Source of the DNA: Larix sibirica
Taxonomy: Eukaryota > Streptophyta > Pinopsida > Pinales > Pinaceae
Length of the DNA: 20,090 bases
Direction: 5' to 3'
Assembly (NCBI GenBank): GCA_004151065.3
Contig: NWUY0300005913.1
Location: 25,092 to 45,181, forward strand
In this document: piece after piece, positions 7,977-19,044 of the stretch
Layout of the letters: every line of letters starts with the position of its first letter
Position numbering within the stretch: position 1 is the stretch's first letter
The notes under the pieces: model-generated
Seen by the model: only the letters and a program-made list of their open reading frames with translations
What the model was told of the DNA's origin: nothing
Databases searched by the model: none
Program-made: the position numbers and the translations under genes

Positions 7977-8290
7977 AAAAAAAAAAATTAATGGTCAGCA
8001 TAACATATGAGAAAATATAAGTATAACCATATTATATTTCCTTATTATAACATATGAACCAATTTTTTTGGATCATAACCCACACCATGGAAAAGGAGAC
8101 ATAACATGTGTAGTGGAGTATATTAATTATGTAATGGTAAGTAAAACTAAATAATTCTTTAAAAGAAAACATTTATAGTGTAATTTGAAATCCAAAAGGT
8201 ATATCCTCAAATCAAATCATTATTCACAATTTTCATTATTTGTGTCAATTTAGTTGAATTTGTGGAAATATTGATGTTCTCGAACATTCA

Positions 8291-8311
8291 TATATATATA
8301 TATATATATAT
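8291..8311. repeat. (TA)n microsatellite
   Basis: Roughly ten TA dinucleotides in an uninterrupted run. Confidence 0.95.
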
Positions 8312-8617
8312 GAAATAAAAAACCATATTTTCTTATTTAAAGTAGTTGGATGAAAGAAAATTGATTATAATTACTCTCTTATACATATGACTTATTTTCA
8401 TTTGCTAAAAATATAGTTAAGTCATATGAAAATCATTTTTTATCTTCATCTCTTCTAAGATCTATTTACTTTTTCAAACCACTTATTCTTGATTAGTATT
8501 AGTTTAAATAATTCACTATAATCTATCTCAAAATTTATTTGCTGTATAGATCTCACATATTGCAATTCACTATAGATAACATCGTATCTATTCACTATAA
8601 ATAACGACAAATTTATT

Positions 8618-8734
8618 AAAATGCTATTTAAACTTCATAATATGATGTATTTTGTGTCTCATTCACCTTTAAAATGCTATTTAAACTCCATAATATGGTG
8701 TATTTTGTGTTGAAGGTGCATTCACCTTCAACAC
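8618..8734. repeat. 53-bp tandem duplication with palindromic second copy
   Basis: AAAATGCTATTTAAAC starts at 8618 and again at 8671, with few differences up to TTTTGTGT. After that point copy one runs into CTCATTCACCTT, while copy two has extra bases that make a perfect 12-bp inverted repeat (8707-8718 with 8723-8734, loop CATT). Confidence 0.85.
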
Positions 8735-9503
8735 GATCCAAGAATGATGGTCACACATACATTGTACAAAAGTATGTTATTTATTTTAAAAGAATTTCAA
8801 ATATATATAATTTGAGTGATCACATGATTATGAATGAAAAATAATAATATATTTATACTTAATTAGATAAGTAGATAACATTATAAGATAGATATTTTAA
8901 TAATTAAAATATAAATATTAATTGTATTTATTTTATGATGTAAAATTTAATAATTATTTAAACAAAATAGTTAAATATATATAGTATATTTTTATATATA
9001 TAAAACATAAACATTAGTTTTAGTGTGATTTTTAAAAATGTGAATTTTTCACTTTAAAAACACCAATATTAATATCTTTAAAAAAAGTTTATCCTAAAGT
9101 TAATCTAAATTTATTGTAATGGTTATTGACTACCATCTACTCAAGATATTTAGTGCATATATACATATCCTTTTCTTAGGTGTTATTATCCCTTTCAAGG
9201 TAAAGATATACTTTAAGTTATAAAGTCAAACCCTTTTTTAACATACATTAGTTTAGTTTTTAAAACATAAAATTTTACAAAGTTTGCATAATTATAATAT
9301 TAAACTTAATATTTTGAAAAATTAAAACAATTTCAAGAATTTTTAAAATACAACAAATTGATTTTATCATTGGTCAAATACAATTTTGATGTAACATGAA
9401 ATTTCTACAGGAATGGTTTTAATTATCAAAATTTAAAAACAAATAAAAATTATTTATAAAATTAAAATTCTGAAAAACGCCACCTATTATCTAGTAGGCT
9501 ACT

Positions 9504-9635
9504 ATGACAGCAAGCAAGTACAGTGCTTCCGTCGTTGCTCTGCCTCACACCCAGTCGATTGCTCTAGCACCGTCTCCTACCCTCTCCTCATTTGTGTTAA
9601 TTTCTTTAACTCCAAGGATAAAGAAATTACCATAA
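9504..9635 (+). CDS. Doubtful 43-codon ORF in a GC-richer island
   Basis: An ATG at 9504 opens a 43-codon frame ending in TAA at 9633-9635. It covers a short island (about 9500-9595) that is much less AT-rich than the kilobases around it. The predicted peptide is rich in Ser, Ala and Pro with little charge until its Lys/Arg end. That could suggest the start of a targeting peptide, but nothing is recognisable. No splice site was convincingly seen. It may be a fragment of a former gene or unrelated to coding. Low confidence. Confidence 0.12.
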   Translation: MTASKYSASVVALPHTQSIALAPSPTLSSFVLISLTPRIKKLP

Positions 9636-10622
9636 AAACCAATAGTAAAAACATAGGCCGTTGTTCTTTATAAATGGTAGGATACAAAACAATTAGATAA
9701 AATACACCATTTATCTAAAAACCACTTGTAAACAAGTGCTATGAAAATTTGATAGCCACACATAATCTTTGTTTAATACAATGATCACATTGTGTACCAA
9801 CAAATATTTAAAAGTTGTCCCAATGCTTTCTCTCAAATCATACAATACTCAAAACCACAACGTTACTCTCAATTAGATTTATCTCATTTTTAAAGTCTTT
9901 CTTATTGAAATAGATAAGCAAAAACTTAATATGATAAGAAAAATATAATTTATAAATACACAAATAGATATAATTGTTAAAAAAAAAATCATCGTTTTTG
10001 GTTAAAGAAAAGCTTCATTCCCATTAAAAAAAAGTTATATAACTTGATCTTGAACCTCAACTAATTCTTAAATGGTAATGCCACTTGAGATGTGTGCCAC
10101 ATTTATTCCTTAAAACCACCCTAGTTGTATGCCAGGGTAGGGGCACTCTCCTCCTTTGACCAATTATATATTAAAATATACCCTTAAAACAAGAAGAATA
10201 AGAATTATTTATATGGGATAGATGTAAGCACTTTCATACGAAAATATATGAATATCTCTATGCATCATGATTCATAATACATTTAAACATGGGGTTGGAG
10301 AAACATATCACCATCCAATGCTTGAAAAATATTTTGCAACAAAAAAATGTATTCCGTAATTTCCTAGCCCGATAGAGGATAAGATGGGATAGCATAAATT
10401 GTTATATCGATGTCCAAACATATCGTTATCTAAAACTTTATTAAAGATTTTAGCATAATAAAGGCAAAGATAAGATAGCATAACTTGTTATATTGATGTG
10501 TAAAATTTTACTCCGTGTTTAATTTAATCGAACATTATTATTATTCAAAATTAAAACATGTCAATTAAAATGTAGATTGAGTAATTAAGAGAATTCATTA
10601 TTAGTCTCTTCATCCAAATACA

Positions 10623-10830
10623 AATCTTTCTAAAAACATATTATAATCCTTATACACAAACTATGTTGCAATGATTCAAAGGAAATGAATTCTATGTATT
10701 TTTACTAATCTTTCTAAAAACATATTATAACCCTTATACACAAACAGTAATGATTCAAATGAAATGAATTCTATGTATTCTTACTATAATCATATCGTGG
10801 GACTTGAATTCTATGTATTTTTACTATAAT
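10623..10830. repeat. 84-bp tandem duplication with a partial third copy
   Basis: AATCTTTCTAAAAACATATT starts at 10623 and at 10707. The copies stay alignable through GAATTCTATGTAT (10687 and 10766), with a 5-base deletion in copy two. A third partial copy of GAATTCTATGTATTTTTACT follows at 10805. Confidence 0.85.
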
Positions 10831-11306
10831 CGTAACTATGCAAACAAAAGATTTCAATTACTTAAACTTCAACACAAATAATTAATAATTAAAAAAATTA
10901 TAAATAAAATTTAAAATAGGAAAATACTATGAAATATGTATACTAAAAAATGCTTAAAAATACATGACAAAATATTTTTAATAAATAATATAAAAAAATT
11001 AGTGTTATGACTCTCATAATTTGTTGAACCTTCAATCTTTGTCTATCCTTCTTAGCACTACAGAGATGTTTTTACTAGGAGTCCACTAATCATTTCGATT
11101 AGTCTAGTACCAACCTAGTTATAAAAAAAGTGGGAACTCTACTTTTCTAATTTTTTTTACTCCGTTTTTACCTCCCTATTTTTTCATTCCATTTTTTCCT
11201 CTGCACGTGACTATCCGGTTGGATTTTTCAGAGGATTCTCATTGTCTCCCGTTATCGGTCGATTTTTAAAGGGGTTGTTGCGACCTACCAGTTTTCTCGT
11301 TCACTG

Positions 11307-12376
11307 ATGTCACCTCCCAAGGCTTCGAATGATGGGATGGGTCTCTTCCCTACTCCCTTATCGGAGGGTGGTCCTGTGGACTCAAAGAGGGTTTTGTTGT
11401 GACCTTTCTCTTGTTCCTATGATCTTTTCTAGATAAACTCGAATATTTTGCTGGAATGTGCTGACCTTACAAAGGGGAAACCATTATCTAGTCAGGTGGT
11501 TTCAACCTCATCCCCAGTCGCAGAGGGGATTGATGTTTCAGAGCTTAAGCCTGATGCATGCAGTGAGTTGGATTGTTCAGATCTCGTTCTACGTAATCCA
11601 TTGACTGTGTTAGAGCTCACAGACGATGGTTCCTCAAGATGGAAAAGGTTAAAAAGGGTAAACCTTCATGTGTGTTGGGAAGGGGCATTACCTTTGATAC
11701 GGTGTTAGGGATGTCTAAATGTACCCTGTTGGGGTGCTTCGAATATATTCAACTCTCACGACCTGAAATTATTGAGTGGATGGGAAGGTTCTGGAAACCT
11801 ATTATCCATTAAATCCCTCGAGTAAATGAGCTAAGCAATGGGTGGTTCAGTTTCCATTTTCTGAAGGAGGAGAGTCTTCACCAGATTGAGAATCATTTTT
11901 GGGTCATCGGGCATGGTTCCTTAGTCTTCTCCAGGTGGCATTCTGGGTTCAACCCTAAGACCGAAAAATCAGTTAAACATCACTTGTGGGTTATCTTGCG
12001 TTACTTCCCCCTACAATGTTGGTCCTTCGGGGGTTTTATGTCGGTTGCTAATGCCCTTCGACGGTTCATCTTAGTCGAAGAAGCTACTCTTCTTGCTACT
12101 GATAGGCGGGCACCTCGTATTCTGGTGGAGATGGCGATCTCTCAAGGCCTTCCTAACGAGATAGATGTCCATTGGAATGAGGGGTTTTTCACCCAGCAAC
12201 TGGATTACTGGCGAGTCCCATTCCGGTGTTTTAAGTGTCATCGAATCGACCATATCAGGGAAGCCTACCCGGGGCATTTTGTTGGTCATCGAGAGGATGC
12301 TCATGTTTATTCTGTTGAGTCCTCACCTTCTAAGGACTCGAAAACTCTGGCTCCTCCTTCAATTCCGTTGGATTAG
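11307..12376 (+). pseudogene. LINE ORF1 (DUF4283-like, CCHC zinc knuckle)
   Basis: The first ATG (11307) fits as the start because the same frame continues past stops at 11400 and 11430 into an open stretch to about 11640. A frameshift then leads to ITFDTVLG, LLGCFEYI, WMGRFWKP, NGWFSFHFLKEE, WVIGHGSLVFSRW, LWVILRYFPLQCW and ARFILVEEA-like segments, the usual course of DUF4283 ORF1 proteins. Next come DVHWNEGFF, LDYWRVPFRCFKCHRIDHI and so on. The knuckle has C (12227), C (12236) and H (12251), but the fourth ligand is Tyr (12266), so it would bind zinc poorly. Further stops lie at 11810 and 12374. ORF1 proteins bind element RNA to form the retrotransposition particle. Confidence 0.75.
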
Positions 12377-13006
12377 GCATCGACAGTCGAATTCATGGGT
12401 AAGTTCAAAGACTCCATCTGAGTTTTGAAAAGTTTATTTCATCTGAGGAGTTAAAGATATTATTGTTGGACGTTTTAGTTGATGACCCTGCTCCATCTTG
12501 CCATTTGGAGGCTACTGGTCTGGTTGATTCTGTCGTTGTGGGGGATTCTTTGGTATTTGTTGAGCCTTATGTTGAACTCCCTCCTGCTCCATATCTACCC
12601 CCTTTAGGGTTGGGGGTTTCCTTGGCCTCCTCACCTGCGACTGCAGACCAGGGGTCTACCCTTTCTACCACTTTTCCTAGCTAGTTTTCTTATGATTTTC
12701 CTCCCCTTGAGGGTAGGATTTTGCAAAATCAAATATTGTCGGTCTTCTCAGGCAAAACCTGTAAGTGATGATATCATACCTATTTCTTATATTCGCTCAC
12801 AAAACATTAATACTAGGAAGAAGAAAGGAAAATATTTTAAGTCTGGTAGTCCTCCTTTTTGTTCTGATGAGAGTCCCCTTTCTTTTGTGAACCCTAATTT
12901 ATCTGGCATCACTTCTGTAGGCTGTGTACTTACTTGCAGGTATCTAGACAAGTCTTACCTTGAGGTCCTTAGAGAAAATTTACCTCGGGATGTTGTTACC
13001 CAATGA
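12377..13006 (+). pseudogene. Probable C-terminal part of LINE ORF1
   Basis: Two open stretches in different frames (12463-12684 and 12692-13006) fill the space between the knuckle region and ORF2. The first is acidic and Pro/Ser/Val-rich. The second has a basic run (NTRKKKGKYFK). Low-complexity hydrophilic tails are common for plant LINE ORF1 proteins, but I recognise no domain. The last stretch ends in TGA at 13004-13006, overlapping the ORF2 ATG by two bases. Assignment is by position. Confidence 0.45.
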
Positions 13007-16000
13007 TACTGCCAACCCTAAATATTAGAGGGTTTGGCAGTGTTCCCAAAGGAACTTCCCTTAAACGTTTGGTCCAGTCCACCAAACCTGATCTCATTCT
13101 CCTTTAAGAAACCATCGTTCCCTCTCAGCAAGCTTGTGAAGTTTTCCTAAAACTTTTCCCATCCTGGTATTGTTGTGCTTGTGATTCTTTCAATCTATCG
13201 AGGGGCCTCTTGTCGGCCTGGAATCCTCTTTCTTCTCATTTCACATCCTTCCCTATTGATGGCAACATTCTCCTGGAAGGAAAGTTCAAATATCTGAATC
13301 ATGTGGTCTGTGTTCTAAATATCTATGGACCTTACAACCATAAGAAGGCGTTATGGGATTATTTTTTTTCGTTGAGTTATCGAAATTACCACTCTCTGAT
13401 CCTTACAGGGGATATGGATCTCACACTTTCATATTTGGAAACTTGGGGCTCGAGTAGGTAGGAGGACCCTTTATCTTGTTATTCCAGGGACTCTTTTGAA
13501 GCTACTAAGCTTATTGATGTTGCTCCCGCGGTGCTCGTTCCCATGTGGAGCAATAGTAGGACTGGAAAAAATGGTTGTGCAAAAAGAATTGATCGGTTTC
13601 TCTATCTGAAGAATTTAGTTATTGTTTTGGAAAGTATAGATCATGGTCTATCTCTGTCGGTATCTCCGATCATAAACATGTTTTTCTGGAGTTCGATTTG
13701 AATGTTCCTAAGAAGAGCTATCCGTTTAAGTTTAATCATCATTGGCTTCAAGATGAATATTTTTGTACTTTGGTCCGAGAAAAGTGGTTGGAATATTCTT
13801 TGGAGCCTCATCATTCTACCACTTTGGTGTTTCTTTATAAACTCAAAATGTTGAAGTTTGATGCCATACGTTCACATAAAGAGAAGACAGACAGGTTACA
13901 AGCTGATTTAGTCTCTATAGAGTAGCAGTTATACTCTTTGGGGAAGGATGTGGATGTTTTTCTTTCTGTTGATACAAAGACTCACCAAACTCTTTTAGAA
14001 TCTACGAGGCATAATATTTTGCTTCAAGAAGAAGAAGCATGGTGCCTGAAGATCAAGTATCTCTAGATCCAATGCGGTGATAAAAATACCAAATTTTTTC
14101 AAAATTTTGCGAGTGTGAGAAGGAATACCGATTCCATCTGGGAATTATCGGGCACAAATGGTCAACTTTTGACAAATCATCCCTCTTTGGAACTGGTTGT
14201 GGTTGAGATTTTTAAAGATGTTTATACTATGGAAGATTGCGATACCTTACTCAATCAATTAAGGGTGGTTGAAAAATACCCTCGCATCTTTCTTGAGTCG
14301 GAAGGGAGTGTTATTTTTTCTAATGTTACGCTGGAGGAAATTTGTTCTGTCCTTGAATAGTTTGATAAGGCTGAGAGCCTCGGTCTGGACGGTTGGACTG
14401 TTGAGTTCTACATCCACTTTTTCGATTTAGTGGGAGATGAGCTACTCAAAGTTGTGGAAGAGTCAAGGATAAAGGGGGTGGTTCTGGAAAATCTTCACTC
14501 TACTTTCATTAGCCTTATTCAAAAAAACGAAAAACCATCTTGTTTCAACGATTATCGTCCTATCTCGCTCTGTAATATTGTCTACAAGATTATAATGAAG
14601 ATCATATCTAACAAGATCAAACCATTCTTAGATATGAGCCTTTCGAAGGATCAATTCGGATTTCTATCAGACTAGAAGATTCTTGACACCATAGGGGTTT
14701 CACAAGAATGTACTCATTTTATCAAACATAAGAAATGGAAAGCCATTATTTTGAAAGTGGACCTTATGAATGCCTACGATCGGGTGGACTGGAATTTTTT
14801 GAGATTTATCCTGTTGCAATCTTGTTTACCTTATGAAGCTACGAATTGGATTCTTGGTTGTGTCACTAGTGCAAACTTTTCAGTATTGGTGAATGGACAC
14901 CCTTTTTCCTTCTTTAAGGGGGATCGGGGGTTAAGGAAAGGTTATCCGCTTTCTCCATTACTATTTATGATGGTTATCGAGGGTCTTAGCCTCCTCCTGA
15001 ATCTTGTAAAGGAGGAGAAACAGTTATTGGGAATCAATCTTTCCTCTGGGATTTCCATATCTCATTTGTTGTTCGTGGATGATGTTTTAATTTTTGGACG
15101 GGGCTCTATGCAGGATTAGCACTACTTCTCGGATATTTTGACGCTTTTTTCAAAGCTTCTGGTATGAAAGTCAGCCCCCATAAGTCAACATTGTTTATGA
15201 GCTCCGATTTGGAACTTGACTTATTTTTACGCCAACAGTTGGAATCTCTTTTCCCATTTCAGTGGCAACTCTTACAGGAAGGTGTGAAATATCTTGGTTT
15301 TGTTCTCAAGCCAAATTGCTACACTACTTCTGACTGGTTCTGGTTGTTTCGACGTATTCAGAAGAAAATCAACACCTGGGCTTATCGTTTGCTATCTTTA
15401 GGTGGTAGGTTACTGTTGATCAACTCGGTCCTTCAGGGTATTCCTCTATTATGGATGTCTTTGGCTATGGTGCCATGGTCTATTTTGGAAGGTATAAGGA
15501 AACCTATGTATCAGGTTCTACGGGATGGGAATATCACCCATTCAAGAACGCATCTAGCGGCCTGGAAGAATATTTCCTTGCCAAAGTACCTGGGTGGCTA
15601 GGGCTTAAAACACTTATGCTGGTTTGTGGATGCCCTAGGGGGAAACTCACTCTGGCGCTCTCTCCTCAGTGACAATTTATGGAGTGTTATCATACGAAAG
15701 AAATATTTAAGATTGAATCTGCCCTTTATTTGGATTCGTAACACACCTGCCATTAGTCTATCTACATCTTCCATCTGGAGAGGACTCTATAAATCTCTTC
15801 CTATCTTGAAAAAAAACCTATGTGGGGATGTTGGTCATGGAATTTGGGCATATATTGGTATTGATCTGATTATTGATTTGCAGGAAGATTTCTCTCTTTC
15901 ACCAACGTTATTAAAAACTCTTCACTCAAGGAAGGTTGAGGTACTTTCTCAGGTTTACATTGGTCATACTGGAGGTGATGGTTCTAAGGATTGACTCCAT

Positions 16001-17134
16001 TCTAAAGAGCTGGGTCTTGTTGGTAGCGAGGCCATTGAGTGGCAGAGTTATGTTTCCAGGCTCTCGGAAGCTGGCATTCGTTTGAAGGAGGAGTCCGATC
16101 ATCTTGTCTGCGATTGGAAGGATTCCAACGGTGTTATTTCAGACAACCATGCATACGATTTTTTGGTTATGGAACAGGTGGAGAAGATACCTTGTTGGTG
16201 GTTTACCAATATTTGGAAATGGAACATCCCCCTAAAGTTAAGTTGTTTTATCTGGCTATGTATGGAAGATAAGGTCCTTACTTGGGACAACCTTGTGAAA
16301 CGTTGTTTCATAGGTCCAGGTTTTTGTATCCTCTGTGCAAATGCGGCAGAATCTATGTCTCATCTTTTTGTGCATTGTGCTTTCATAAATACTGTTTGGA
16401 AATCCTGCCAAGGCATATTGCACATAAATGAAGTATGGAATCATGGTAGCTTCTAGGAATCTATGAAATGTTGATTTCTCAGAAAGCCAAGATATCGTTA
16501 AATCCCGCTGTTTGTTATCTGGGAGGTATGGAAACAACGAAACTACTCTATTTTTTAAGGAAGCAAGACTTGTCCTTCCAGGGCTGCGATTAAGGCTATC
16601 TCTTTTTTTAAGGAGTTCAATAGATGGAAGAATAAATCCAATTCTCGTGTACTTATCCCTCCCTATTTTGATACTTCTTTCTCGATTGGCTATTTTGATG
16701 GGGCACATCGAAATGGCTTATGCGGGGCTAGCATAGTGTTACATATCTGTATGGGACACTATATTTTTCTCCGGATGAGTGTTGGCTTGTGTACAAACAC
16801 TCGGGCGAAGTTGCTTTCCCTTTGGGGTCTTCTGTGGATTGCTAGGAAGAAAGGTCTTCCTCGGTTACAAGTGGCAGGTTACTCGCAGGTTATCATCCAT
16901 TGGATTGCTGGAAAATCCTCCTTGAACATCCTTCATCTTAGTCAGTGGATGTCCAGAATTTTAGAGTTAAATGAGGCCTTTGAGCATCTCACTTTTACTC
17001 ATATCTTCTAGGACTTTAATAAGGAGGTTGATCGGTTATCAAAGCTGGTTGTAGGACAGATGGATGGCTTCCTTCACTTCGAAGAGTTTGTGGATCACGT
17101 CTCTATTGATGTTAGATCCTACCATCTTTTCTAG
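13003..17134 (+). pseudogene. LINE ORF2 (endonuclease, RT, zf-RVT, RNase H)
   Basis: The start ATG at 13003 opens with LNIRGFG, the N-terminal endonuclease motif. Endonuclease: DLILL-stop-ET (Gln lost, Glu kept), NIYGPY, GDMD (family GDxN), RIDRFL, ISDHKHV (His 13671). Linker: EEEAW, GDKNTKFF. RT: DYRPISLCNIVYKI, LKVDLMNAYDRVDW, RGLRKGYPLSP, FVDD (15072-15083), then SGMKVSPHKS, VKYLGFVL. Zf-RVT: Cys 16325 and 16334, His 16361, Cys 16376. RNase H: FDGA (Asp 16697) is kept, but Glu is Lys (16808) and the second Asp is Tyr (16880). Frames change only twice (near 13635 and 15125), while stops number at least eleven, nine of them TAG (13459, 13923, 14064, 14358, 14673, 15117, 15599, 16454, 17009). 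The enzyme would nick the target and prime reverse transcription from it. Confidence 0.9.
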
Positions 17135-17950
17135 ATTGGGCCTTCATGTGCATTAGTATGGGTTGGACAATACTTTCCGGGTGATGTAGTGTGTTATTTT
17201 CTATTCTCTTTTGGGAAAGGATATTTTGGCACACTTGGGGTATATGGTTTTTCTGCACCTACTAGAGATTGTACATCTGAAAACTCTAAAATTTTGGGAT
17301 TTTGTACTATATTAGCATACTTTATATTAGTCAACACACTATGTAAACACTTGATATAACTTTGATTCCTTAAAAATAACAAGTTACGTTTTTTTCGGCT
17401 AGAAAAAAAATCAAAACATTGAAAACAGAAAATACAATAAATTGATAAAAATATATAAATTAAAATATAATTTTTTAATTCTTTCTCAACAAAAGTGTAT
17501 AGATTAAAATATAATTTTCGTAACTCTTTCTAGCTTGCAATGAAGATATACATTAATCCTATAAAAAAAGCTATAATATAATAAATTGACAATAAACCCT
17601 CAAAGAGTGTATACATTAAGCTATAATTTTTGTACTCTTTCTGGCCTACAACGAAGATATATACAGATTTCAAGCCCTCACTTGCTTACAAGTCTTATCA
17701 TTAATCCCTCATGTCCTAGGTTGTGATTTCATTATATGTTGAGGCCTCTCATACACATTGTTATCAAATAATTGGGATGCCCTAAGATAATATTTCATTT
17801 ATTTTATATTAGAGTCGTGCTCCTCAAGTCAAACGCCCATTACATGAAAATTGTTAATGCTAAATGAATTTTCACCATAATATAACTGCTTAAAAATGGT
17901 GCTATGAGGTACGCCATTGCGCCAACCGTTTAATAAACATTTTAATTAAA
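17135..17950. other. LINE 3' region and AT-rich spacer with a diverged duplication
   Basis: The first 230 bases or so are probably the 3' untranslated region of the LINE (T-rich, ending around TTTGTACTATATTAG and a later CCTTAAAAATAAC). After that comes AT-rich DNA. A diverged duplication is visible: AGTGTATAGATTAAAATATAA with an ACTCTTTCTAG... segment and GAAGATATA (from 17494) recurs as AGTGTATACATTAAGCTATAA, ACTCTTTCTGG and GAAGATATA (from 17606), 112 bases apart. No gene is seen. Confidence 0.5.
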
Positions 17951-18139
17951 AATACACTTTAATATTTTCTTTAGGAGCTGGGGTAGATAGTAACCACACA
18001 CCGTTGATCAACCTCCGGTAGGGATAGAATATTGCCTTTATGCAATTATTATATTTCTTCTCATGACACAATAATTAGTATTATTTTACTTTCTTTTGGT
18101 TGTAAGAACCAAAAACAAAAAATGTGTTTTTTATTTAGA

Positions 18140-19044
18140 ATGTGTGTTGCCAATATTTTGGTATTATTGGATCTCAAAGATGGTCTAGCTACTAACATAA
18201 AACATTATTCTACACAAAAATGGTTTAAAGCATGTTTAGGCCCTAGATTACCAAGGAATACCCAAATGTAGTAGATGTTATATATATGGACATTTGGTAG
18301 CAGATTGTTCTTTAAACTTTAGGTGAAAGTATGGGTTCAAAAGGAGAATAAGGTTCAAAAGGAGAATATTCTTTAATTTCAAGATTCAAAATCAGTAGAC
18401 ACAAAAGATCATCTTAATAAACTAGATGAGAATTTAAAGGATATGGATTTATCAGATAAAAAAGACATAGAGAAAGATTTCTCAGTATTGAATGGAATCG
18501 AACCCTAGAACATGAATATTGATCTGGAAAAGGAATATGCTATGGATCATGATGTATGAACTATGTTGGAAGAATCCCACAAAATTATCTCTCTGACACA
18601 AAGAAACCAGTCCTTTAAAGAAGATTCAGGTATGCTCCCAATTTCAAGCCCTATACGCTTGGGTTAGACTTTTGATTAGAGTCCATTTCTATTAAAAGAT
18701 TTTTTTGGTTCTTCTTGTATGGTTCCAATTTTGATTTCAAACCAAGGTAATAGATCCTTAAAATATTTTATTGAACCTTCTTTCGATACTACAAAGACTA
18801 ATTTAGGAGGGGATTATAAGCTAAAACTTAAATCATACCAAGGTGGAGAGAAGAATTTCTCTTGTTTTCAGAAAAAAGACATGGCTTAGTTATGAATCTC
18901 GATTCACATAAATCTTATACTAAGGGCAAGAGATCTCTCTTTCAAAAAACTCAGGAAAAAGCTTTGGTCGATGTAGCCATGGGTACACAAAAATCTATTA
19001 GTGGGACACTTAAAGAAGTGGGTTCCCAATCAATAGTTACCTAA
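18140..19044 (+). pseudogene. LINE ORF1 remnant with broken CCHC knuckle
   Basis: ANILVLLDLKDGL near 18150 fits the segment just before the zinc knuckle in DUF4283-type ORF1 proteins (normally AR.LVE.DL). After a frame change near 18265 come CYIYGHLVADC (18276-18308), where H-X4-C is intact but the first half is short and lacks the second Cys. The rest is hydrophilic and rich in Lys, Asp and Glu, as in ORF1 tails, with stops near 18505 and 18558. An exact 18-bp duplication (18334-18368) lies within it. The final open stretch from 18862 ends in TAA at 19042-19044, overlapping the next ATG by one base. Recognition is by motif and by position before the endonuclease. Confidence 0.5.
18334..18368. 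repeat. 18-bp tandem duplication in LINE ORF1
   Basis: GGTTCAAAAGGAGAATAA at 18334-18351 is repeated from 18352, matching 17 bases before it diverges. The length is a multiple of three, so it would add six codons without a frameshift. Confidence 0.9.

Larger units (their letters stand above)
7806..11140. other. AT-rich intergenic or decayed DNA, no gene recognised
   Basis: About 3.3 kb of very AT-rich sequence in which I recognise no protein motif on either strand. It contains several local duplications listed separately, a (TA)n run, three copies of ATTCACTATA (8511, 8565, 8590), a near-repeat of 26 bases at 10388-10413 and 10474-10499 (24 of 26 identical), and one less AT-rich island near 9500-9595. 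It may contain non-autonomous elements too diverged to recognise by eye. Confidence 0.5.
11160..17370 (+). mobile_element. Near full-length L1-type LINE, decayed
   Basis: The order is a pyrimidine-rich 5' region, ORF1 (DUF4283-like region plus CCHC knuckle), ORF2 with AP-endonuclease, reverse transcriptase, zf-RVT and a C-terminal RNase H, then a 3' region of about 230 bases. This is the layout of plant L1-clade LINEs with an extra RNase H. Both ORFs are broken by stops and a few frameshifts. Element ends are approximate: I found no convincing target-site duplication, and the A-rich stretches after 17368 are not a clean poly(A) tail. Its base composition is visibly richer in G and C than both flanks, which helps set the limits. 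Confidence 0.85.

Noticed and set aside
16256-16708. 150-codon open frame on the - strand within LINE ORF2
   Set aside because: It is antisense to the zf-RVT region, whose Cys/His ligands are visible on the + strand.
13003-17134. TAG reassigned as a sense codon in LINE ORF2
   Set aside because: Frameshifts, lost RNase H catalytic residues and stops of the other two types in the same ORF show ordinary decay.
17194-17382. 62-codon open frame on the - strand
   Set aside because: It lies in the LINE 3' region and AT-rich flank, has no motif, and is short.
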